From: Saccoglossus kowalevskii
Taxonomy: Eukaryota; Hemichordata; Enteropneusta; Harrimaniidae
Assembly (NCBI RefSeq): GCF_000003605.2
Contig: NW_003133843.1
Span: forward strand, 297,259-317,650
Length of the DNA stretch: 20,392 nt
Direction of reading: 5' to 3'
Under the pieces are notes generated by a model that searched no databases, was not told the DNA's origin, and worked only from the letters and a program-made list of their open reading frames with translations. Shown here one piece after another: positions 1 through 10,107 of the stretch; positions within the stretch are counted from its first letter, which is position 1; each line of letters opens with the position of its first letter. A program made the translations under genes and the position numbers.

Positions 1-234
1 CGATTACGCTGCAAAAAATATTTATATTTAACGATAAGTCATAATGTATATCGGTCATCAAAATGCAGAATCAAATAACATTATTAAAAATTTATGTTTT
101 CGTCCATATTGTATTTTTAATATTACGAAATTCAGATAACTACATTTGTTAATACTGTTTATATTATTGAGCTGAGCTATATTGTAATTGAAGTAAAACA
201 GAATCATTAAAACATTGTGCACTCTATAAAACTA

Positions 235-240
235 TTTATT
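235..240 (-). promoter_or_regulatory. Candidate polyadenylation signal of copy B
   Basis: AATAAA on the minus strand, about 170 bases after the TAA stop of copy B. The surrounding bases (roughly 225-250) can be aligned by eye with the region around the copy A signal at 9732-9737, which supports it as the inherited 3' end. The 3' UTR would run from 409 to about 215. Confidence 0.55.
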
Positions 241-409
241 CTTCATTACACGTAAAAACATTTGTTGGGAACAGTATCAGTTCTTTCACACGGTCTGCGT
301 AGTCCATGAAACTATATGTCAACCATCAGAAAAGTATCTTGTATAATATAAGTTCATCGTCAAATTGCCGAACCTCATATAATGCCCTGCAAAAACTTAG
401 TTGGTTCAT

Positions 410-3400
410 TTACATCGAAACACAACTGTTGAAAAAGATAAATAAGATAATTATTGTGATTGGTATAATATGATTTTTTTAACACGCTCAGGATCAGAAC
501 AGTCAGAACAGTCTTTTACCATAGAGACAGTATCTGAATCATAGAATATAGTTTAAGATTAAATGCATACACATCACAGAATGGCAGACATACTAATACT
601 TACGTTCCAGTAACTTCCCAACTAGAGGCAAAGTTCGCAATAGATTCAGGAGATTCGTCATGAACTGCGCTACCTCCTCTAGTTTTCAATTCATCTTGAA
701 AGTCCATATTTCCGTTGGCATTACCACACATGCCTCCGATCGTTAACCTGTCTTCCATTACCATTGTGGTGTCGAGCATAATCTCGAGATGATACTTCTT
801 GTTCCAGAAAACAATTAATCCTGCTATGGGTGCACTGACAGTCATGTATCCTCCTTCGTCATTGTCTATTATCAGTCGACCCTCATTCAATTCGTAAGGG
901 AATGAATTAATTGTTGGAGAGATGCCGTCTATCTGAAAATGACAACAACATAAAAACGACATGTGGTTGTATGAAACGATTATTATTAATATCAGTATTG
1001 TATTATAATAGAATGTTCAATCTCAATAAAATGCAGTGCTATATCATATAACTTAGAGAAAAATGATAAACAAAAACTTGGAAGAACACTAAAAGAAACC
1101 ACAATGTTTACTGTACAAGCATGATTATACCAACTGTAATTTATTATATGTATCTGAAGAGTCAAAACGTGCATGTGCTGTCATAGCTACCGATACAATG
1201 CAATTTGTGTCGACAGTGTTTTTGTAATGTTCACATAGTTCGAAAATCAATTACAAATAATTATAATTATAATTTCCAAGTATCTGTCTTAACACTTAAT
1301 CACCGTTGTTATCGTTGTGTAGTGCTTTTTAGAATAAATTATGAATGATTGCAAAATTGCACATTATGTGTCCCATACCTCGGAAAACATGAAACTGTCA
1401 TGCTTTACATCGTTTGTCATGCAATGATATGTGTTATTTCGATTAAAACAGTAAATAGTGAATATTTAAATAGTAAATAGTAAATACAGTAAATAACTAT
1501 ATACAAAACGACAAGATAAGTTGTACATTTATATCATATATATTTATATGTAAATACACAAATATATATACTAAATTGTACATATTTGCTTGTAATATCA
1601 TTTTCTATTTACTTTACCATACCCGAATGTCCACACTCGAGTCATCATCCCCGATTATAGTGCCGATTTCAACGGCATGTCCCTCCACTGTAATATTGAC
1701 ATCAACCACACGTGCGGTCAGTCCCAGATACATGTTCGTTGCCGATATCTTATACGATGGTACAGCTCCAGGACCGTTGCTGATATCTTCCAACAATGTA
1801 TAGGCACATGACCCAGAGAAATCATATCTGTAGTCATCGAAAGTAAAGAAATGGGGGTCACCTTTAACGACACAGGTTTTCCACGCTGTGAACGAAACAA
1901 AAGTACATTCATTATCACACGCATAAAGATGTATAAAGATGTTTTGTAACCTCAGCTACACGAACTCGTGTGAGTAATACTGTCTCATATGAGCAATTGA
2001 GATTGTTTTTCCTACATACCTATTTTCGAATGTAACAACATAACGCATCTTTTATTCGTGATGCGCTAAAACAGCATGCGCATCCGACCAGTCACTCTTG
2101 CCTCACATGTTTTATTTTACGAATTTAAAATTTGTAACATCGGAAACGCTAACAAAACAGCAGTCTATATTCATGGAGCATGTTATCTGCTTAATATCAT
2201 TTACACCGTTGCATTTTGGTGATTCGATAATATGTTCTGTCATTTGAATGAGGACGTTCACATTCGTTCACGTGTAAATGTATTTAATAATCATAGAATA
2301 TAGAAATATACTGAAAAATACAACCTTGTAGCCTGAGAGCGTGTCACAAAACGTCTTACGTGATTGTGTTCTATAAGTATTGTAATAGACCACAACAAAT
2401 GACCAGGTTACATATGACGAGTCTCGAGCTTGATGTTAAAATAGACAACTACCGTGTTGTGTATTGTATCAGCTTTATCACGATCAAAAAGTAATTGTGG
2501 TGTGTGAAACTTGATAATAAATTGCAATCTCACCTGGAAATCTACAATAACCACCTGGGGAAAGTTCCTCCTGGATAGAACAGCAGTATCGGCATTTTGT
2601 CGCAATATTCAGCGGGTGTTTGTCACACTGATTCATTTTGGGCTCGTTAGCCTCTTCCTCAGCACAAGCCTTAATGAAATAAATTTGTATTTAGTGTATA
2701 AATTTCATTTTTTCATTTATATTCAGTTGTCTACATCATACACTATATCATGGATAGTAACATAACATACATTATTTTGTAGTTCATTCGGTATTTACTC
2801 CAATAAGGATTGGTGTAAACCCAGCCTACATTGATTAACCCATGGATTAACAAACACAATGTATAAACGTTACCCGACTCTGTTGACATTCAGAGCTGAA
2901 AACAATCTTTCCGTTATTGTTCCATAATTCAGTCATACAGGTCGGCTGAAATAAAAGTAGAATAATTATAAAAAAAATTGTAATAATCAACAGACTCGCT
3001 TTGTAACTTGTAATTTCAGTGTCGAACAAAAATATAGAAAACATATCCCGGAGCTTTCCCATTCACAGCCAAGCTATCATCCTAGAAACGTCAATATGAA
3101 GAACGTTACAGATTTGTTGTTTTCGTAATACCTCTCATATTTACAAACTAACATAATGTTGTAGTGTGTTGTCATATGGTTTACCTTATTTGAACTGCAT
3201 GTTTCGAACGCTGCGTTTTTAATACACTGACCAACTGTCAGGTCGTCTTGCTTGTGGCATTTAAGACACTTCAATGTACCTCTTCTGTTAGGTACTGCCT
3301 AGAAAGTTAAGTTATAACAATGTTGTACAAATTCTGTAAATGTTAACGTTGTACAAATAAGTGATATTCTTGTAGCAGTTTTGCATCATAAAATATTGAA

Positions 3401-3752
3401 CTGAGTCGTGAACGTTAATTACGTGTTTTTATAGACGAAAGAACTACTCAAAGTTGTTAAATTAAGACTTCGTTACTGTGTTATGATTTATTTAAGAAAA
3501 AGTTGCTCAGTAAAGCTGAAAAATAAACACACACGTGTGTTCATCGCTTCACGCTGGCTTAAACAACAACATTTTACTGAATGCTGAAAAAGTCCCAGGA
3601 ACGAAAAAATCCGAATTCACTAAATTAAATTCAATAATCACAATTAATGAGAAGTCTTTAGTATTTACCACATTTGGTTATGATAACAACTGAATACTTA
3701 CAAGTGTTTGAGACACTATTGCCATTAATAGAAACACACAGTATATCTTCAT
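410..3752 (-). CDS. Secreted Ly6-like (LU) + VWD domain protein, copy B, 7 coding exons, 326 aa
   Basis: Coding exons, read on the minus strand: 3702-3752, 3185-3298, 2874-2945, 2534-2669, 1623-1885, 604-932 and 410-425 (stop TAA). Each junction has GT/AG, and the phases (0,0,0,1,0,2) keep one open frame. The start MKIYC opens a signal peptide (residues 1-17, hydrophobic CVFLLMAIV). Residues 18-124 hold 12 cysteines (28, 31, 42, 51, 58, 75, 81, 94, 105, 108, 109, 121) in a C-x2-C ... C-x2-CC ... C pattern resembling invertebrate Ly6/uPAR three-finger domains. Residues about 129-322 are a VWD domain: KGDPHF at 132-137, a cysteine at 151, and GGMCGNANG at 278-286. There is one NIT glycosylation sequon at 188. 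The product is probably extracellular; its partner and role are unknown. Introns are 403, 239, 204, 648, 690 and 178 bp, and nothing recognisable was seen in them. The VWD call is firm. The LU call and the tiny last exon are inferred, the latter supported by the same structure in copy A. Confidence 0.82.
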
Positions 3753-3811
3753 TTTGCACTTCTTTCGTCAACCAAGTTTCTGTGAGTATCCCTAGAGTAG
3801 AATTCTAGTTC

Positions 3812-3819
3812 CTTAAATA
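3812..3819 (-). promoter_or_regulatory. Candidate TATA box of copy B
   Basis: TATTTAAG on the minus strand, about 60 bases upstream of the copy B ATG. This would put transcription start about 30-35 bases before the ATG. At the equivalent distance copy A has only CATAATCA, a poor match, so the element may be copy-specific. It is a motif match in AT-rich DNA and could be chance. Confidence 0.35.
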
Positions 3820-3868
3820 CACACGTTCTCTGTCAATGTAAATCATTTTTTACTTCAATTTGGGTAAC

Positions 3869-4020
3869 AAATACAATGCGTTACATATCAAACTACTTTC
3901 GTCAGAAAGATGTTTATCTGGGATTAGGACTGCCTAATTGCGTAAAAAATACAACGTGTTACATATCAAACTACTTCCGTTAGAAAGCTGTTTATCTGGG
4001 ATTAGGATTGCCTAAGTGTT
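3869..4020. repeat. Two-copy tandem repeat (78-bp period) upstream of copy B
   Basis: Unit 1 begins at 3869 and unit 2 at 3947. Over the first 72 bases I count 7 mismatches (about 90% identity). Shared cores include TTACATATCAAACTACTT and GTTTATCTGGGATTAGGA. The array ends about 115 bases upstream of the copy B start codon, just beyond the TATA candidate, so it lies in the presumed promoter. Confidence 0.85.
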
Positions 4021-4340
4021 CTGCAGTGACACATAAACCTGCTTCAAAACAAGTGTTATCTATAATGCTTTCAATCATTGTTTGCATCTGTTACCGTGTT
4101 TGATATTCTAAAAGAATGTAATTATGTTCAGGAGTTAATATAAGTCACGTACACATCTGTTTTGAAAATTCAATGCCTGTTTGACTATACTATGTTTTTC
4201 TCATAAACATGCAACTAAATAATTTTAAACATATCTTAATTTACGAATGAAATAAACAATTCAGAAAACGTCGAATTAAATGTTTTCAGATCATCAAATT
4301 GAGATTATATATGAAGACTATTTCCGACGTTGTACGTTTA

Positions 4341-4420
4341 CGTTTTAAGAACGGTGGTGCGTGTTCAAATTTCATGTAAACACACAATGTATTTTACACG
4401 CGTTGTGTACGTTGCTATGA
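4341..4420. mobile_element. Truncated copy of the MITE family seen at 11321-11457
   Basis: A run of about 62 bases (4359-4420) matches the interior of the element at 11348-11410 with few differences. Shared blocks include GCGTGTTC, AATTTCATGTAAACA and TTACACGCGTTGTGTACGT. The left arm (ACGGTGGT) is partly kept, a stretch of about 12 bases is missing beside it, and the right inverted repeat is absent. This shows the sequence is dispersed rather than unique. Confidence 0.65.
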
Positions 4421-5428
4421 GTAAAATGATATTTAAAAAGGCTCGGCGCTATGACTACACCCCTTTACATATTTCATGACTAAAACATATCTTGGGAGTG
4501 AAGAGTATCAACACGTATTTGAACCTTTAATCACACCATTCGCCAATACAGTACACTTGTGTACAATCATATGTGTTCCGGAATTGTGGCGCGAATGTTC
4601 TAAATACACATATTGACACATTGCTTGATTGAAAATGCAATCAGTGACTTTTATACATTCCGTAAGAAGTAGACAAATGCCGGAGAGGTTTGTAAAATAA
4701 AAAAAAAAATAATTAAAAAATAATCATTTCCAGAATCATATAGATTTAGTATAATTTCAAACAATTCTGAAAGATGTCTTACAATTACGAAACGAGGTAT
4801 ATTTGGCTACATTGTAATATTGGATATACGCTGTTATTCAACAGCTGTTACAAAAATGCATTATAGACCTGCAGACACGTACATTTCATGTTTATGTCGA
4901 TTACAGTATATATACTATATTATAAGTCGGTACGTACCAATTTGTTGACATTTTAAATAAGACAATCTTGCGATAATGAACGATTTTTACTAGAATATTG
5001 TTCGTTTGATACTGTGAAATAAAAGAAAACATGTTGGCAGTGACAACTAAGACCACACCCAATCTACCATACCTTTTCTCGACATAAAACAAAAACAAAA
5101 ATGATATGAACATCTGGATGTTGATAGGCGCAGCAATTATCAAAATAAAAGGGAAATAATGTCAAAAGCATTTTACTGAATACTGCATTTACAAAAAAAA
5201 ACAGTAATTTAAATGAAACACATTATAATATGAGCAGCTGTTACATCCGCGCTGTCGTATTAGCTGCGGCAACATAAAGCTCGCCGCATACTATCTGGCT
5301 GGACATGCCCCGACCAATCTCAACTAATCTCAGCAGTCATAGGATGGTATAGATAAATATACTATATCTGTGAAAGTAACAGAGTAAGATTCTAACGTTA
5401 GTAATGCAATAGTTGATGTTGGCAGTTA

Positions 5429-5710
5429 GACTTTGGCCGGCTCCAGCGTTATACGTGTTAGAAAAACCCTGAATTGGTTATAGATCCGTTATGGATATTC
5501 TTTCACAAAATACACCCTCAGAGGAAAAGCCAGCAACCAGGGAGGTCCAAGTTTCTTTTTCATTTCCATTAACACGTCTTCAAGATGGTATACTGTTTTT
5601 ATTCTCTTCAAGGACTCATAGGAAACATCCAGTAAACACGACACATCCAATATGCTGCCATTCTCCAACGTCAACATACAGAAACTTGTGATCAGAATCA
5701 TCTACCATTA
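5429..5710 (-). pseudogene. Fossil PIF/Harbinger-type transposase (DDE_4) fragment
   Basis: Read on the minus strand from about 5708, one frame gives VDDSDHKFLYVDVG, the signature around a catalytic aspartate in PIF/Harbinger nucleases (usual form DADYKFLYVDVG). After a stop it continues with LEENKNSIPS, matching the family's ALEENxLNIP. A second frame gives PPWLLAFPLRVYFVKEYP (family form: PFV-ADDAFPL...MKPYP). A third block at 5429-5479 reads NQFRVFLTRITLEPAKV, like the ANRFRVF...LxPEKV segment. The order is right, but stops and frameshifts break it, and the NYRLSRARR-ENAFG segment before NQFRVF is missing. It cannot encode an active enzyme. Recognition is from remembered family motifs only. 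Confidence 0.6.
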
Positions 5711-7170
5711 AAAAGTGTGCGTGTAGTTGAATTATGTCAGCCCAGAATGTAATGGTGGCCTACTCGTTACGTGTTAGCCATCTGAAGTGCCGATGCAAAT
5801 TTCTTTGAGCGCTGGAATTTACCTGACATTCATCTGAACTTCGTGAATACAAAAGCAAAAAAGTAGATCATTATTCCAAGAATACTTGGAAATGCATATT
5901 GAATCATAAAAATACAAGGTTGAATATGAATATGCCCAGCTATCCTTAACTGTGGCAGTTCTACAAATAATGATGTCAACGGAATTGTTTAAGATTGATC
6001 TCCTATTATTATTGAAATATTGATTACAATGTTAATGGCTAGTATACATCAAGTAACAAACGCTTTGCCAATAGGAAAAATGATGAATCGAGTCTAAGCG
6101 GATCTGCTCGCAGGCATACTATAAGATTCCATGCGTTGTGTGTAGTTACTAGAGCGTGTTCATCCCTGGAAATTAGGTCTCCAATATTTAATACGGGGAA
6201 TTATGGGTCCCAGGTAGCTCATGTGGTAACAAAACAAAAACGTACGACTCCTCGATTATAGAAACTAAGAAACTACTTGTTTAATAGTGAGTACACAACA
6301 AATCGAATACTGTTTGTTATTTGTTGGCTATGCTGATGAATCTTTAAAAACTACAGTCGATTATTAGGAATACCAGTTGTCAAGAAACTTACTGGAGAAT
6401 ATACATGTGCCAATTACGAATGCTCATTTTTCAGCAATGGCAATGAATCACAAGTTGACATCAGTAACAATTACTACTGTGCAGGGAATTGATTACCTGC
6501 CTCTATCGAATCTCATTCATTAAATGCTATACAATTTAATTGAATTTTTATCTTTTATTATGAAAATACAATTAATGTAATATAACAATATATAAAACCC
6601 TCCATCAGCCATTAGGTTTGAAGAAATGTTTGATAAAATTGTTTGTATGATAATATATTTTCTCTGTGAAAAATTAATTTTTTAAAATTGTTTCTTTACA
6701 GTTTTATTTTAACCAATACATTCGCATACGGGCTAAATATAAAGCCAATGGTTTCTGTGAATCGTGAATTAGGATGATGACAGATCTACTTGATCAGAAT
6801 GTCATGAATTTATTTCCATGTGTCTAGATACCGACTTGATAGCTGGTTACTAGTGAAGTGCTGGTTGATATCATTCAACAGTCTCCCATAACCTGTTATC
6901 ATTTAGGTTTATACAAGGTTCTGGACAGAGGTACAGTCAGTGATTGGAACTAATTACAGATATAAATGTCGCCAACGGACTGTTATTCCTGACAGTTTGG
7001 TATGTGTAGTCTCCTAAGATGCCGGGCAATTATTCAAGTATATATGACGTGTTAAATACTTCGTGTGATTGACTACATGCGAGTGGAATGTGTGGAGGCC
7101 ACGCCTCAAGGTCTTAAACTTCCATGTGATAGGTTAAGGATTGGAGAAGTGAATAACGCTAGTCTTGGAG

Positions 7171-7260
7171 CAGTCTTGTGGAGTTCTCGGCGAGGCGAGC
7201 CAGTCTTGGCGAGTTCTCCGCGAGGCGAGTCAGTATTGGCGAGCTCTCCACGGGGCAACT
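7171..7260. repeat. GC-rich minisatellite, 3 x 30 bp
   Basis: Three adjacent 30-base units start at 7171, 7201 and 7231, sharing CAGT-TTGG-GAG-TCTC and CGAGGCGAG. The period is a multiple of three, so the plus strand reads as a 10-residue repeat (VLASSPRGE type) inside a short open frame (7065-7262). The minus strand also stays open across the array in one frame (LARLAEN type). The GC content contrasts sharply with the surroundings. There is no evidence that it is translated. Confidence 0.85.
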
Positions 7261-7543
7261 GAGACTAGAAGTTGACACGAATTCAATATGTGTGTGTCTT
7301 TGCTTGGTCGTAAGGTTTGCGAATGTAACGATCCCGGATACCTGACGAAACGCCTAAGAACACGAGAATTAAACCGTTATAAGAACATGCGTTGTTTCTC
7401 AAATGTCAAAACTCATCATCCTTCGAATGGTAATTCTTTTTCTACCATCACCTTGCATGGTCAGCGTGCAAGACTCTTTAAAAATCAAAGGATTGAGTAA
7501 ATACGTTTTTGTTAATGTTTATTGTGGTCATTGGAATCCGTAA

Positions 7544-7588
7544 TAGCACAGTAGTTAGTGGCTTTTCATCCATGTGGGTTAGAACGCC
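7544..7588 (+). mobile_element. Possible tRNA-derived SINE head (Pol III A and B boxes)
   Basis: TAGCACAGTAGT at 7544-7555 matches the A-box consensus TRGCNNAGYNGG at all but the last base. GGTTAGAACGC at 7577-7587 matches the B box GGTTCGANNCC at 9 of 11. Spacing is compatible with a tRNA-like promoter. No full tRNA fold, tail or target duplication was found, so this is a decayed SINE start or chance. Confidence 0.3.
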
Positions 7589-9731
7589 ACTCTTGGCCAA
7601 AATGTCTAAATTTCGTTTCAAATTCATACGCAGCACAATGACTAAAGTTGCATAGCCCTAGCCATTTTATTCGCTAAGGTGCAAGGTCTGGTTGAGCACG
7701 TTACCAAAGTGTTAAAGGTATACATTTAGATAAACAGGTGTTCAACATTTGTGCACAGGTGTGTACATATATTTAGATACCAGGTAAGGTACACACAGTC
7801 AACAAATGTTACCCAGGTATATCGACACCAACCAGCATGGCCAGAATTCGTAATACACAGTGCAAATAATCAATGCCATAGTTCATCTATACTGTCACAA
7901 CTGCCATGAACTGTCACGGACGTGTCTACCTTTCACTGTAAATGTTTTTGAGGCTATTCTTAGCAGTTGGGAGTTGTACAGCCCTTAGTCTGATTTTACT
8001 TAATAGTATCCCGAGAAAACAAAATAACCATTTCCGCGAGTGCAAGTTACAGCATTGAAAAAAAAGAGCGACATGAAAGACAAAAACTTGAATACGAATT
8101 TTCGCCATGTAAACAACGGCCCATCGTCCCCGTTCTGTTTGCAATATTTGTTAATTAATATTAATTAGGATAATTTTGATTTGGTTTATTACTGTCTCAT
8201 TACTGTTATATGTATATTGCCAGAAGGACCCCGCGCGTTGGGTTCTGGAAAATTATTAACATTAACAAAGTACGTGGAAAATAAATTATGAAGCATAATT
8301 TTTCCTGGTAAAATGGAAGCCCGTTTTGTTAGTTGATTTTCAGTAACACGTGTGCCAGACTGCTAGTATTTCCCCAGTGCATAAACACCACAGATAGAGT
8401 AAGCATGAGTCTTCAGGGCTGATAATAAGTCAATGACTACTCTTTGTAATCTATTTGATAGGATGAAGGAAAGCCTGATTTGAGTTTACCGCATATATTA
8501 CTTAGTTATATAATACTGTAACTTCACTGGAATTATCCTAAATCAATTTGGGGCGTAGTGTTATCAATGTTATTGACAAGATTAGTTGCTGTAGATCTGC
8601 CTGATAAAGGAATTTTGTTGGGAATTTCAGATTGTGATATTGAATAGGAATATGAGATAATGTTACCTTTTCAAAACGTTTCTGGTGAGCGGTAACAAAA
8701 GAATCTATTCATAATTTTGAGCAATATGTATGTCACTTGGTTTAAAAAATAGGAACAAAGATGGTTCTTTAAAAAAAAAAGTGAGAAATTGGCCAATACA
8801 TAAACGTTACAGATAATGGCGAGATGAGCATATTTGGATAAAATAGTTGCATGTCGTTTGCACTGGAAAAAGTTGATATATGAATGTTTTGAACCATGAT
8901 GTATAGAAATCGGGTATTCATAAGTATTTGTCTTCATCGTCGGGTAGAAATATTTACTGCAATTATGCATTGAAAAGTTCACGTCTGGTGGTGAGTCAAT
9001 TAATAATAAGTGCTATAATTAATATTCGACGGCGTAAAGCGACTATATATTACACTTATTATTTGTTACAAAAAACAATTAGTCGAGGTATGCTTGACTC
9101 TTTTTCAAATTCAGTGCGTGAGAATAAATATCTGCAATCATACAACATGAACGTTTGAATGAGATAGTTACGAGCTTGCTCTTTCTCATTTTGTAACCAA
9201 ATTATGTCGGTGATGTACCAGATGGGAAACCTTTTACATATGAGGTGGATTTCAGAAACGCTGTCATTTATTGCAATATAAACACAAACGTGAAACATTT
9301 TCACTGCGTCGTCGTAATTACGCGAATATAATTACATTCCAGGGCAAACACATCAGTTGTAATTTTAGATGATTCAAGTCAGTACCGTCTGAAATTTTAA
9401 CATACTTTTTCCTGACGTATAATCCGAGTTTCTGTTTCTGATTTTCTGAAATATTAAAGAATATATACACAATTTGCTCTATTCTCTATATTTTTGCACT
9501 AACATGTTTTTATGAACTATTACTTTAATACCATTTTACACGGTAAAACCAAAGAATATTACAATGTCGTAAACCGGGCAGTTTCTAATGACATAATATA
9601 AATACTTATACAACGCATTAGATTTTACTGCACGTTGTCACTGAATTAAAATCTGTATCAATTGTGCTGGGAAAACCGTGAATAAATGAAAAGAAGGAAT
9701 AACAACACAGATAATTACATCTATATAACCC

Positions 9732-9737
9732 TTTATT
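9732..9737 (-). promoter_or_regulatory. Candidate polyadenylation signal of copy A
   Basis: AATAAA on the minus strand, about 370 bases after the TGA stop of copy A, in sequence resembling the copy B signal region. The larger distance is mostly explained by the palindromic insertion at 9913-10038, which would lie inside the 3' UTR. Confidence 0.5.
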
Positions 9738-9912
9738 ATTCATCATATGAACAATTCTACATGCAAAACGACCTAGTCAGGAAAACTAAATTGCTTCTTC
9801 CGGTTCTGTAATATTATTATACATCTGTTGCCGTAACGTCATAACTTACAGCGTGACATAATTTTGTGGTATTTTACGGGGTATTTTCATTCTACGATAT
9901 TATAATAATAAT

Positions 9913-10038
9913 GTTATTACGTAGGTACTGCAAAGTATGCACTCAGACGGTACGCGATCGCATCGACCTCCGCAGCGCGTCAGTCGATACTTCCGCTGTA
10001 CTGTCTTCGTGCATACTTTGCAGTATCCTCGTAATAAC
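9913..10038. mobile_element. MITE-like palindromic element in the 3' UTR of copy A
   Basis: The 30-base left arm (9913-9942: GTTATTACG, then ACTGCAAAGTATGCAC) is the reverse complement of the right arm (10009-10038) with three mismatches near the middle. The interior (9943-10008) is GC-rich and has no open frame. It lies between the copy A stop codon and its polyadenylation signal and has no counterpart in copy B. A clear target duplication was not found. Confidence 0.75.
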
Positions 10039-10107
10039 CTCATAATACATTCACGTCTTTAAAGTGTTGGTCCGTACGTAGTGTCTTGTAATATATAGTC
10101 AATTCGT

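Larger units (their letters stand above)
3820..5428. other. Intergenic DNA between copy B and the Harbinger fossil
   Basis: Contains the tandem repeat at 3869-4020 and the MITE fragment at 4341-4420. The rest is AT-rich with poly-A runs (around 4697-4720). Short open frames such as 4901-5143 on the minus strand have no recognisable domain and are treated as chance. Confidence 0.6.
5711..9731. other. Intergenic DNA between the Harbinger fossil and the 3' end of copy A
   Basis: About 4 kb, mainly AT-rich, with the minisatellite at 7171-7260 and a possible SINE head at 7544-7588. A perfect short hairpin (TTCCAAG, 4-base loop, CTTGGAA) lies at 5874-5891. No open frame here shows a recognisable domain or splice pattern. 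The 65- and 70-codon frames around 7065-7500 are compositionally distinct but unidentified. Confidence 0.55.

Noticed and set aside
992-1174. 60-codon minus-strand open frame
   Set aside because: Lies within intron 5 of copy B, has low complexity, no domain and no counterpart in copy A.
1576-1803. 75-codon plus-strand open frame opposite the VWD exon
   Set aside because: Antisense shadow of the copy B VWD exon; the minus-strand reading has clear family motifs and conserved splice sites.
4901-5143. 80-codon hydrophobic minus-strand frame
   Set aside because: Looks like a membrane segment but hydrophobic codons are expected in AT-rich DNA; no recognisable family or splice context.
6191-6230. 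tRNA A-box-like stretch (GTAGCTCATGTGG)
   Set aside because: No convincing B box at the proper spacing and no tRNA fold; two consensus mismatches.
7288-7500. 70-codon open frame next to the minisatellite
   Set aside because: Not recognised, no repeat or domain, no signal peptide; kept as unknown rather than called a gene.
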